Origin: Myxococcales bacterium
GTDB taxonomy: Bacteria > Myxococcota > Myxococcia > Myxococcales > JAKAPL01
DNA: 48,383 nucleotides
Reading direction: 5' to 3'
NCBI GenBank assembly: GCA_021783235.1
Contig: JAJXUD010000031.1
Coordinates: 1-48,383, forward strand
A program made the position numbers and the translations under genes. Below are positions 1 through 8,500 of this stretch, piece after piece (the first letter of the stretch is position 1; each line of letters opens with the position of its first letter). The notes beneath the pieces were generated by a model. The model worked only from the letters and a program-made list of their open reading frames with translations, made no database searches and was not told the origin of the DNA.

Positions 1-1
1 G

Positions 2-751
2 CCCCGGCCCGCGCCCGCCGCCGCACGCCCCGCCCCGGCCGCGGCGCGGCCCGCTGCGCCGCCGAAGCCCGAGGAGGATCCGGCGGTCGTCTTCGCGCGG
101 CTCGAGAAGCAGAACCACTTCGAGCGGCTGGGGCTGCCGCGAGAGTCCGCCCAGTCCCCGCAGCTCAAGGGGAACTACTTCCAGCTCGCGAAGCGCTGGC
201 ACCCGGACGTGTTGGGGCAGGAGGCGTCGCCGCAGCGGCGGCAGCTCCATGAGGACATCCTCGCGCTCCTCAACGAGGCGTACGGCGTCCTCGGCGACGA
301 CCGGGCCCGGGCCGGGTACCTCGAGGAGCTCGAGGCCAAGGAGAGCGGCGTCGCGGATCTGGACGTCGAGGCGATCCTGCGCGCCGAGGAGGACTTCCAG
401 AAGGCGGTCATCCTCGTGAAGGCAGGCAAGCTCACCGAGGGCTCGGCGATGATCGACGCCTGCATCCAGCTGAACGCCAAGGAGGGCGAGTTCTACGCCT
501 GGCGCGGCTACGCGCGCTTTCTCATGTCGACCGACAAAAAGGCGGCGCTCGGGCCCGCGCTCGCCGACGTGAGGAAGGCGATCTCGATGAGCCCCCGCTG
601 CGCGCCCGCCCGCCTCCTCGAGGGGCAGCTCCACAAGCTGACGGGCGATGTCGAGAGCGCGAAGAAGGCCTTCAAGGGCTGCCTCGACCTCGAGCCGGGC
701 AACGTGGATGCCCAGCGCGAGCTGCGCCTCTTCGAGCAGCGCAAGAAGTAG
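2..751 (+). CDS. J-domain / TPR protein, 3' part (5' end outside window)
   Basis: The open frame enters from the left edge, so the true start is not visible; an internal ATG at 209 would cut through the J-domain. The visible N-terminus is a Pro/Ala-rich linker. It is followed by a DnaJ-like J-domain with the diagnostic HPD tripeptide (KRWHPDVLG), which in this family stimulates the ATPase of DnaK-type Hsp70. The C-terminal ~110 residues are helical and TPR-like (AWRGYARFL, then LEPGNVDAQRELRLFE). No zinc-finger or DnaJ C-terminal substrate domain is present, so this is a co-chaperone-like or regulatory J-protein and not DnaJ itself. Proteins with a Pro/Ala linker, J-domain and TPRs are common in myxobacteria; the role here is inferred. 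It stops 31 bp before the end of a convergent lipoprotein gene. Confidence 0.8.
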   Translation, partial: PRPAPAAARPAPAAARPAAPPKPEEDPAVVFARLEKQNHFERLGLPRESAQSPQLKGNYFQLAKRWHPDVLGQEASPQRRQLHEDILALLNEAYGVLGDDRARAGYLEELEAKESGVADLDVEAILRAEEDFQKAVILVKAGKLTEGSAMIDACIQLNAKEGEFYAWRGYARFLMSTDKKAALGPALADVRKAISMSPRCAPARLLEGQLHKLTGDVESAKKAFKGCLDLEPGNVDAQRELRLFEQRKK

Positions 752-782
752 CCACGGGGCGCCCGGGCGGGGCGCCCGGCTC

Positions 783-1667
783 TCAGCTCCCGCTCTCCTC
801 GGCGGGCGGCGCGGCGACCTTCGGCGCCGCGTGGTGCCCCTTCCCCTTCTTCTCGAAGCTGAGCGGCCCCGTCAGGTGGAAGGGCACCAGCGTGAGCCCC
901 ACGTCGATCGTCCCGTCCAGGGTAAAGGTGAGCCCGCCTGCGTCCGCGAGCTTCGTCAGCTCGGGCCCGCCGCTGTCCTTTCCCATCCGGGCGTCGATCT
1001 CGTACTCGGCCGTCTGCGACGCCGGCACGCGGTCGCCCGTGCTCGCGACGCCCTCGGAGACGAGCCGACCGCCCAGCGTCGCGTGGTAGGTGACGGACTT
1101 CACGTGCAGGACGAAGCCGTTCTGGTTCTCGACGCCGAGGAAGATCGCGAGCCCGAGCTCGCCGCCGTCGTAGCGGGCCAGCTCGGCGTCGTCGATCTTG
1201 GCGAGGGGCAGCCGCGGCGCGCGCAGCTCGCCCGCCCGGCCGAACGGCACGTCGCGGATGGCGCCGCCCTCGTCGATCTGCAGGGCGCCCTTCATGAGCA
1301 CCGGCACCGGCCGATCGGCGCGGGCCGCCCAGGCCCGCAGGGATGCCTCGTCGTGAATGGGCTCGCTCGTCGCGGGAATGTCGAGCTCGATCGATCCGTT
1401 GGGCGGGATCGCCTGCCCGAGCGTCGGGTGGCTCGACCCCGACAGGACGCCATCGAGCCAGACCTCGACGTCGGCCGCCTGCAAGCTCCAGGGGGCGGCC
1501 GTCGGGTTCGAGATTCGCAACTTCGTCGCGAGATCGAAGCGGGTGAGCGTCTGGTCGGTCACGGTGAGCGCCAGGGCCTCGACCGGATCGTTCGGGCCGC
1601 CGCCGGGCTTGGGCGCGGCCGAGGCGCAGCCGGTGGCGAGCGCGAGGGAGACGAAGATTCGCTTCAT
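783..1667 (-). CDS. LEA14-like (WHy domain) lipoprotein
   Basis: The 294-residue protein starts with a lipoprotein signal peptide: Met-Lys-Arg, a hydrophobic stretch and the lipobox LATGC with Cys14 as likely lipidation site. The body is beta-rich and contains the pattern TKLRISNPTAAPWSLQ. That recurs as alternating strands around residues 35-150 and resembles late-embryogenesis-abundant group 2 (LEA14/WHy) domains, which bacteria use in envelope or stress proteins. A second, similar half may follow (LGLAIFLGVENQNGFVLHVK), suggesting two WHy-like units. The start lies 8 bp after the stop of another lipoprotein gene on the same strand, so the two are probably co-transcribed. The LEA2 assignment is from pattern recognition; the ligand is unknown. 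Confidence 0.6.
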   Translation of the reverse strand: MKRIFVSLALATGCASAAPKPGGGPNDPVEALALTVTDQTLTRFDLATKLRISNPTAAPWSLQAADVEVWLDGVLSGSSHPTLGQAIPPNGSIELDIPATSEPIHDEASLRAWAARADRPVPVLMKGALQIDEGGAIRDVPFGRAGELRAPRLPLAKIDDAELARYDGGELGLAIFLGVENQNGFVLHVKSVTYHATLGGRLVSEGVASTGDRVPASQTAEYEIDARMGKDSGGPELTKLADAGGLTFTLDGTIDVGLTLVPFHLTGPLSFEKKGKGHHAAPKVAAPPAEESGS

Positions 1668-1675
1668 CGGTGACC

Positions 1676-2347
1676 TCAGTTCGCGGCGCAGGGAGCGGCT
1701 GGGCCCGTGGGCTTCTCGTCCACGAGCAGAAAGTCGACGTAGCTGCCCTGATCGTCGGGCAGGTAGAGGTCGACGAAGCCGGCGTCCGGCGAGAGCCAGC
1801 GCCGGTCGTTCACGGCCTTCGAGGGAGCGTTGCCGACGACGTTGAGCTCATCGGCGAAGAAGCTCCCGGCCGGCGTGGCGAGGGTCCCCGCCTGGATCAC
1901 GTCGACCTCGAAGCTCTCGGTCCCCGAGCCGCCGTCGGCCCCGGAGACGACATCCGAGTAGCTGCTCGACGAAGAGAGCGATGGCGCGGTGCTGGAGAGC
2001 GGCGCCGCGAGGTAGAGGAGCGGCGTCGCGAAGCCTCGGCTCGTCAGCGCGACCCCGGCGATGAAGTCCTGCCGTTCGAGGAGGACGAGGCCGCCGTCGA
2101 AGGAGAGGTGGTCGACGCGCTCTTCCTGCCCGTGGTGCGAGAGGTGGAGCGCGACGCCGCCCGGCTCCGATGCCGTCACGAGCCCCACCGTCGCCGGCCC
2201 CCCGTCGCCCTCGGCGTACTCGAAGCAGCGGCCGGGCGCGAGGCCGAAGTAGGCCTGCGCCGCGACGGGAGGCGCGAGGCCGTGGCCCGGGCCCACGGCT
2301 CCGCCGCAGGCCGAGAGGAGCGCAAGGGCGAGGAGGATCGGTCTCAC
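1676..2347 (-). CDS. Hypothetical lipoprotein
   Basis: The open frame extends far upstream, but the real start is most likely GTG at 2347. From there the protein opens with V-R-P-I-L-L-A-L-A-L-L-S-A-C, a short signal peptide with lipobox LSAC (Cys14), giving 223 residues. The rest is a beta-rich, Ser/Gly-containing globular domain (for example FGLAPGRCFEYAEGDGG and SYVDFLLVDEKP) that I do not recognise. It is the upstream gene of a two-gene lipoprotein unit with the LEA14-like protein (8 bp gap). A divergent metallopeptidase gene begins 39 bp away, so the promoters of both lie in a very short interval. Confidence 0.6.
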   Translation of the reverse strand: MRPILLALALLSACGGAVGPGHGLAPPVAAQAYFGLAPGRCFEYAEGDGGPATVGLVTASEPGGVALHLSHHGQEERVDHLSFDGGLVLLERQDFIAGVALTSRGFATPLLYLAAPLSSTAPSLSSSSSYSDVVSGADGGSGTESFEVDVIQAGTLATPAGSFFADELNVVGNAPSKAVNDRRWLSPDAGFVDLYLPDDQGSYVDFLLVDEKPTGPAAPCAAN

Positions 2348-2386
2348 GGCGCGACAGTCTAGCAACTTCCACGGTAGAAGAGGGAG

Positions 2387-2980
2387 ATGCGAAGGCACCT
2401 GGGACGCCCGCAGCTCGGGCCGCTGCTGCGGCGGCTCGTCCGCGACGCGGCGGCGAAGCTGCCCGAGTTCTCGCACGTGCGGGCCTCGCAGATCCTGATC
2501 GTCGCGGGTGATGCGCGGCGGGCCTCCCGCGCGACCATCCGGCCGCTCGGGGGGAAGGGGGCCGGGCGGCCCGAGGTCTACTTCCGGGGGAGGCGAATCC
2601 TCTACCTCGTGACCTTGCGCCCACAGTTCTTTCGCCGCTCCAGCCCCGCGCAGCGGGTCGAGACGATTCTCCACGAGCTCTTTCACGCGAGCGCGCGCTT
2701 CGACGGCACGCTCCACCGGGGCCGACGCCACGCCGCCCTGCCGGGGCCGAAGTTCGGCCGGCGGCTGCGGCCGCTCGTCCGCCGCTACCTCGAGGCGATG
2801 GATCCCGAGATCTTCGCGGCGCTCTCGTTCGACGGCGAGGTGCTCGTGCGGCAGTGGCTCGAGAAGCCGCCCCTGCGCGCGCGCGGTCGCGGCGCGGCGC
2901 GGCGTCGCTACGACGAGGCGCAGCTCTTCCTCGGGCCGATTGAGATGGTGACGGAGAGGAAGCAGAGGGCCGGCGGCTGA
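2387..2980 (+). CDS. Putative HExxH zinc metallopeptidase
   Basis: The protein has 197 residues and a purine-rich Shine-Dalgarno (gaagagggag) directly before ATG. The central motif TILHELFHAS is an HExxH zincin signature: two His as zinc ligands and Glu as catalytic base. A downstream segment FDGTLHRGRRHA may give a third ligand. The N-terminal half has two beta-like stretches (RASQILIVAG and RRILYLVTLRPQFF) typical of small metallopeptidase folds, such as the putative phage-type metallopeptidase group. No signal peptide is seen, so the protein is probably cytoplasmic. The C-terminus is highly basic (RARGRGAARRR). It converges on the leucyl aminopeptidase gene with 20 bp between stops. Substrate unknown. 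Confidence 0.6.
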   Translation: MRRHLGRPQLGPLLRRLVRDAAAKLPEFSHVRASQILIVAGDARRASRATIRPLGGKGAGRPEVYFRGRRILYLVTLRPQFFRRSSPAQRVETILHELFHASARFDGTLHRGRRHAALPGPKFGRRLRPLVRRYLEAMDPEIFAALSFDGEVLVRQWLEKPPLRARGRGAARRRYDEAQLFLGPIEMVTERKQRAGG

Positions 2981-3000
2981 ACCCCGGCGAGTTCGCTGCC

Positions 3001-4530
3001 CTACGAGCCCTTCGCGATCGCCCGGCCGCGGACCCACTCGACGAGCGTGCGCACGCCCATGCCGGTCCCGCCCTTCGGCAGGTAGCCGCGCTCGCGGGCG
3101 AGGAACGAGGGCCCGGCGATGTCGAGGTGGAGCCACGGGGTCTCGCCCACGAACTCCGAGAGGAAGTGGGCCGCGGCGATGGCGCCGCCCGGCCGCTCGC
3201 CGCTGTTGCGCAGATCGGCCACGTCGCTCTTCAGCGTCTCCTTCACCCACTCGGTCATCGGCAGCCGCCAGACGTCCTCGCCTGCCGCCCGCGCCGCCGC
3301 GAGGATCTCCTCCGCGAGCGCGTCGTTTGGGCTGAAGGCCCCGGCGGTCCAGCGACCGAGGGCGACGATGCAGGCGCCGGTGAGGGTGGCGAGGTCGACG
3401 AGCGCGGCCGGCTTCGTCTCCGCGGCGTAGGCGAGAACGTCGCCGAGCACGAGCCGCCCCTCGGCGTCGGTGTTCGTGATCTCGACCGTCTTGCCGCGGC
3501 GGGAGACCAGCACGTCGCCGAGCTTGTAGGCCCGCCCGCCGGGCATGTTCTCGCAGGCGCCGAGGAAGGCGTGGACCGGGAAGGGAGGCCGCAGGTGGGC
3601 GATCACCCGCATGGCGCCGAGCGCGGCGGCCGCGCCCGCCATGTCGCTCTTCATGTCCATCATGTTCTCGCTCGACTTGAGCGACAGCCCGCCCGAGTCG
3701 AAGGTGATCGCCTTACCGACGATGGCGAGCGGCCTCTCGCGGGCGGCGGCGCCGCGCGGCTCCCACGAGACGCGCACGAGCCGCGGCTCCTCGGCGCTGC
3801 CCTGCGCGACGCCGAGGAACATCCCCATCCGCAGCCGCCGGATCGCCGTGGGGCCGAGAAGCTCGGCGCGCAGCCCGTGCGCGCGGGCCATCCGCTGGGC
3901 CTCGTCCGCGAGGCGGCGGGGGGTCAGCTGGCCGGCCGGCTCGTTGACGAGGTCGCGCGCCCAGGCGACGGCCTCGGCCAACCGCTCGGCGAGGGCGATG
4001 GCCTCGCCGAGCGGCTCGTGCTTCGGGGAGCCGGCGCCGAGGATCAGGGTCGTGGGGCCGCTAGGCCGCTTCGGCTTCTCGGATCGCCAGCGGTCGAAGC
4101 GGTAGGCGCCGAGCAGCGCCCCCTCGGCGGCGGCGCGCGCCTCCAGCGGTTCGTCCGCCGCGCCAGGCAAGGGAAGCGCGAGCCGCTTCGCCGAAGCGCG
4201 GCCGGCGGCCTTGACCGCGGCGGCGGCGGCGTGGCGGAGCCCTTCTGTCTGGTAGCGCTCGCGCTTGCCGAGCCCGAGGAGGACGAGCCGTCCGAAGGGA
4301 AGTCGTCCGCCCGTGTGGAGGGTCAGCGTCGCCTCGGCGCCGCCGCGGAACTGCTCGTCGGCGATGGCGCGCGACAGATCGCCCCCGAGCGCCCGGTCCA
4401 GCTCGGCGAGCGGATCGCTGGCCCGCTTCGCACCCTTCGGGGCCGCGGGGAGCTCGCCCTCGAAGACCGGCAGCGCGAGGAGGTCGGCCTTCGTCTCGGC
4501 CGGCCGCGAGTGAGAGATCTCGATCTTCAT
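3001..4530 (-). CDS. pepA: Leucyl aminopeptidase (M17 family)
   Basis: Cytosolic aminopeptidase that removes N-terminal residues from peptides using two divalent metals. The M17 signature NTDAEGRL is present near residue 350, preceded by the metal and substrate segments VGKAITFDSGG and MKSDMAGAAAAL, so the catalytic Lys, Asp and Glu residues appear intact. The open frame extends further upstream, but ATG at 4530 starts the typical short N-terminal domain (MKIEISHS) and has a GGAGGAAGGG ribosome site upstream. This gives 509 residues, normal for the family. The next gene is divergent, with 70 bp between starts. E. coli PepA also binds DNA; nothing here tests that role. Confidence 0.93.
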   Translation of the reverse strand: MKIEISHSRPAETKADLLALPVFEGELPAAPKGAKRASDPLAELDRALGGDLSRAIADEQFRGGAEATLTLHTGGRLPFGRLVLLGLGKRERYQTEGLRHAAAAAVKAAGRASAKRLALPLPGAADEPLEARAAAEGALLGAYRFDRWRSEKPKRPSGPTTLILGAGSPKHEPLGEAIALAERLAEAVAWARDLVNEPAGQLTPRRLADEAQRMARAHGLRAELLGPTAIRRLRMGMFLGVAQGSAEEPRLVRVSWEPRGAAARERPLAIVGKAITFDSGGLSLKSSENMMDMKSDMAGAAAALGAMRVIAHLRPPFPVHAFLGACENMPGGRAYKLGDVLVSRRGKTVEITNTDAEGRLVLGDVLAYAAETKPAALVDLATLTGACIVALGRWTAGAFSPNDALAEEILAAARAAGEDVWRLPMTEWVKETLKSDVADLRNSGERPGGAIAAAHFLSEFVGETPWLHLDIAGPSFLARERGYLPKGGTGMGVRTLVEWVRGRAIAKGS

Positions 4531-4600
4531 GACGTGCGCCCTTCCTCCCCCGCTTTGGAGCGGGGAGCCTACCAGGCCGCGTGCTATGCTGCCACGCGTC

Positions 4601-5491
4601 ATGGCGCATCCTCTCCTCCACCTCGCGCTCCTCGAGCGGCTCGCCCGCGAGCCCGCGGTGCTGCCCGAGCCGCTCGCGCGCGCGCTCGTCGACGACGTGG
4701 AGTACGGCCGCTTCGGCGTGGTGCTCGCGGACCTGCCCGGCTTCGCGGCGCCGCTGCAGGAGCTGCGCGCGCCGCTCGGCCTTCGGCCTCGGCCCCGGCC
4801 GCTCTTCGCGCAGCTCTTCCATGCGCCGCGCCCCATGGCGGTGCTCCTCAAGATGGCCGAGCTCGTGGCGCGCGGTTCGCTCGTCAAGCGGTCGGCGGGG
4901 CTCGCGCTCCTGTCGGGCCACCTCGCGCACGCGGCCTTCGACCGCGCGCTCGACCCATTGTCGCAGGCGATCGCCGAACGGCACGCGCGGCCAGGCGAGG
5001 ACCACCGGCTCCTGCAGCGGCGCGTCGAGTGGACGCAGGCGATCTTCTACCTGCGCGAGCGCTTCGGCCGCGAGCCGCTCGGCGACCCGGAGCTCGTCCA
5101 CTGGATGCGGGTCACGAAGAGGCACGGCCTGCCCTGGGCCGGCGTCGGCGGCGGCATCTACGAGATCGTGCGGCTCTCGCTCTTCGAGGTCTACGATCGC
5201 TCGCCGACGAAGAGCGAGGTCGACGCCTGGGTGCGGGGCTTCTACGCCGCGAGTCGCCTCCTCGCGAGCCCGATGGGACGACGGCTCGCCTCGCCGAAGG
5301 CCCTCGAGCGCGATCGGCCGATCGTCTACCTCGGCCCCGGTGTGGACTTCCCGCGGGAGCTCGAGCGCGCCTTCGCCCTGGCCCAGAGCTACCTCGCGAG
5401 GCTCCACCAGCTCCTCGAGCGGGGCGACTTCGGCAGCCGGGCGCGCGGGAGGTTCCTCTCCGAGGTCCCGGACGGCCAGCTCGCGGCCTGA
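4601..5491 (+). CDS. Hypothetical protein, possibly zinc-dependent phospholipase C-like
   Basis: The protein is 296 residues from ATG 4601; an in-frame ATG at 4586 is an alternative and the frame is open back to 4529. The N-terminus (MAHPLLHLALLERLA) and the internal helix GHLAHAAFDRALDPL place several His and Asp residues on predicted helices. This resembles bacterial zinc-dependent phospholipase C / S1-P1 fold proteins, in which His and Asp residues bind zinc. There is no signal peptide, unlike secreted phospholipases. The resemblance is weak and the function should be taken as unknown. It is divergent from pepA and convergent with the large secreted-protein ORF. Confidence 0.5.
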   Translation: MAHPLLHLALLERLAREPAVLPEPLARALVDDVEYGRFGVVLADLPGFAAPLQELRAPLGLRPRPRPLFAQLFHAPRPMAVLLKMAELVARGSLVKRSAGLALLSGHLAHAAFDRALDPLSQAIAERHARPGEDHRLLQRRVEWTQAIFYLRERFGREPLGDPELVHWMRVTKRHGLPWAGVGGGIYEIVRLSLFEVYDRSPTKSEVDAWVRGFYAASRLLASPMGRRLASPKALERDRPIVYLGPGVDFPRELERAFALAQSYLARLHQLLERGDFGSRARGRFLSEVPDGQLAA

Positions 5492-5558
5492 GGGGGAGGG
5501 CGAATCGTGGGTCGAGACGGTACCAACCGTGGGGCGGGAGGATACCGACCCTGGGGCG

Positions 5559-8500
5559 CTACGGCCCGGTCACCGTGAACGGGAGCTGGGCCGACTGGAG
5601 CGTCGCGCCGTTCCAGACCGAGATCTGGTAGCTGCCGGGCGCGACGCCGGCCAGATTCTCGCTCACCACGATCTGCGTCGTGCTCTCGCTCACGTAGGGC
5701 GGCGGCAGGGCCTCGCTGCCGTTCATGCCGGCGACGTGGACGACGCTCGAACCGAGGAAGTACTGGCCGGTCAGGGTCACGTTCAAGGTGGTCCCGGTCG
5801 CGGCGCTCGTGGGCGAGATGCTCGAGAGGACGGGGGTGCCGGGCTCGACCGTGAAGATCGCGGCGTTGGAGCTGCCGCCGCCCGGGTTCTGGATCGTGAT
5901 CTCGTAGCTGTCGACGGTCATCGTCGCGGGGTCGACGGGGCTGCTCGTGGTGGCGGAGGCGCCGCCGCCCGCGACGGTGAGGCTCCAGGTCGCGGTCTTG
6001 GCGCTCTGCAGGCCGACGAGGCTCACGGTGGCGCCGGTCGCGAAGCCGGAGCCGGTGAGCGTGACGGTCTGCGGCGCCGCGCTCTGGGCGAGCTGCGCGG
6101 GGTTCACCGTGCCGAGTGTGAGGGCGGTGGACGTCACGGTGAACGGGAAGGCGCCCGAGGAGAGGCCGCCGCTGTTGTCGACGACGAGCTGGTAGCTGCC
6201 CGCGGGGGTCGAGGCCAGCGGCAACGCGGCCGTGAGGGCGCTCGCGTCGACGTAGGTCGTCGAGAGCGCGACGTCGCCCGTGCCGCCCGACCGCTGGAAA
6301 TGGGCGGTGGACGATGGGTCGAAGTTCTGGCCGGAGATGGAGATCGTCACCGTCGTCCCGGTGGCCGCCTGCGCCGGGCTCACCTGCCCGATCGACGGTG
6401 TCGTCGAGACGACCGTGAACGGCTGCGGGCCGCTCGTCAGGCCGCCCGCGTTCTGCACCGTCAGCTGGTAGCTGCCCGGAGCGACGTTCGTCAGGTCGAG
6501 CGAGGCGTAGAGCTCGCTCGCCGAGACGAGCGTCGTCGGCACGGCGGCCGGCGTCGCGCCGCTGGCGCCGAACATCACCTGCGAGCTGCCGTCGAAGCCC
6601 GCGCCGGCGAGATCGAGCGAGGGGTGGCCGTTCGATGGGGCGCTCGTCGGCGAGACGCTCGTGAGGGTCGGCGTCGCCGAGGTCACCGTGAAGCCGAGCG
6701 TGTTCGACTTCGGCGTGCTCGCGCCGGGGCTGAGGAGGTAGAGCGTGTAGCCGCCGGGGGAGATCTGCGTCAGGTCCCAGACGGCCGTCGCCGCGGTCGG
6801 GCTCTGCAGGGTCAGCGGCACGCTGCTGTCGGGGAGGTTACCGCCGACGGCGTGGAGCTGCGTGTCCGCCGCGAGGTTCTGGCCCGCGATGGCGAGCGAG
6901 ACCTTCGCGCCCGCCGGAGCGCTCGATGGGTTGACGCTCGAGAAGACAGGCGAGCCCGGCACGACGACGTCCAGCGGGAGACCGTTCGAGAGCAGCTTGC
7001 CAGGGTCGACCACCGCGACGGTGACGGTCCCCACGGGCGCGGCGCCGAGGTTCACGGTGGCGGTCAGCGTGCTCCCGGAGAGCGTCGCGGGGACGAGCGT
7101 CGGCGAGAGGCTGTCCCCCGTCAAGAGAAGCTCTGCGCCGCTCTGGAAGCGCTCGCCGGTCAGCGTGAGCTGCGCCTGGCTGCCCGCTTCCGCCGCCTGT
7201 GGCGAGATGGAGTCGAGGTGCGGCGTCACGGCCGTGGCGCCGCCGCAGGCGCCGAGCACACAGCTCTCGCCCGTCCCGCACGACTTGCCGCAGGCGCCGC
7301 AGTTCGCGGGGTCGCTCGCGAGGTTCACGCAGCTGCCGTTGCAGCGCGCGCAGCCGCTGCCGCCGCTCGCTCCGCTCGTGCCGCCGCTGCTCGAGAGGCC
7401 GCCGTCGGGGACGACGAGGCCGCCCGTGGTGCCGCCGCTGCCGCTGCCGCCCGCAGTGCCGCTCGTGCCGCCGGTCTGGCCAACCGTGTGGCCGCCGCAG
7501 GAGAGCGCGAGCGTGAGAAGGGCGAGCAGCGAGCCCCTCCTCCAGGCGAAGCGAGGGGCAGGAAGGGTGGGGTGGGGCCTCGAGACGGCCGCCCCGCGCC
7601 GGCGGCGCGCGGCGAGGAGCAGCCCCGCGCCGAGGACGAAGAGCCACGGCAAGTTGCCGTCGCCGCCGTTCGTGCCGCAGCCGCAGCCGCTCTTCGCGCT
7701 CGTCGCCCCGCCCGTGCCGCCGCTGCCGTTCCCGCCCCCGCCCGACGACGCCCCGGCCGTGCCGCCGCTCGAGGATGTGCCGGTCGTGCCGGCTGAGCCG
7801 CCGCCAAAGCCGGACGAGCCGCTGCCAGAGCCAGACGCGCCGCCGCCAAAGCCGGACGAGCCGCTGCCAGAGCCAGACGCGCCGCCGCCAGAGCCGGACG
7901 AGCCGCCGCTGGCGAGGAGGCCGCCGTCTCGCGCGATGGCGATGCACTGGCCGCCCTGGCACGTCATCACCCCCGGGCAGACGACGCCGTTGCACGGGTC
8001 GTCGACGCAGGCGCCGCCCTGGCAAACCTGGCTCGGCGCGCAACCGACGCCCGCGCAGGGATCGGTCGCGCAGCTGCCGCCCTGGCAGACCTCACCCGAA
8101 GGACAGCCGCCGCACGGGGTCGGGCCGCAGAAGCCGTTCACGTCGCAGCTCTGCCCGCTCGGGCAGCTGACGAAGCCGCAGGCCTGCACGCAGTAGCCGC
8201 CGCGGCAGAAGGTCCCGTCGGCGCAGCTGACGCCCGCGCAGGGATCGGGCGCGCAGCTCCCGTTCTGGCAGATGCCCGCATCGCAGCCGGTCGCGTAGCA
8301 GCCGCCCGCGACGCACTGGCCGTCGCTGCAGTAGGCGCCGCTGCCGCACTTCACGCCGGCGCAGGGATCGATGCAGCCACCGGTCTGGCAGGTCTGGCCG
8401 GGCGGGCAGATGCCGGCGTCGCCACAGGCGGCGGCCTGGCAGCTCCCGGCACTGCAGGCGTAGCCGCCGGGGCAGTTCGACAGCTCGCCGCCGCAGCTCG

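Noticed and set aside
5492-5558. Short imperfect direct repeat (accaaccgtggggcg / accgaccctggggcg) between convergent genes
   Set aside because: Only two diverged 15-bp copies; no hairpin or T-tract, and too little to assign a role.
4581-7796. Long plus-strand open frame of over 1000 codons
   Set aside because: It runs out of frame through the 4601-5491 gene and then antisense to the IPT/TIG region. Its Arg/Ala/Gly-rich composition is typical of GC-rich shadow frames, with no domain.
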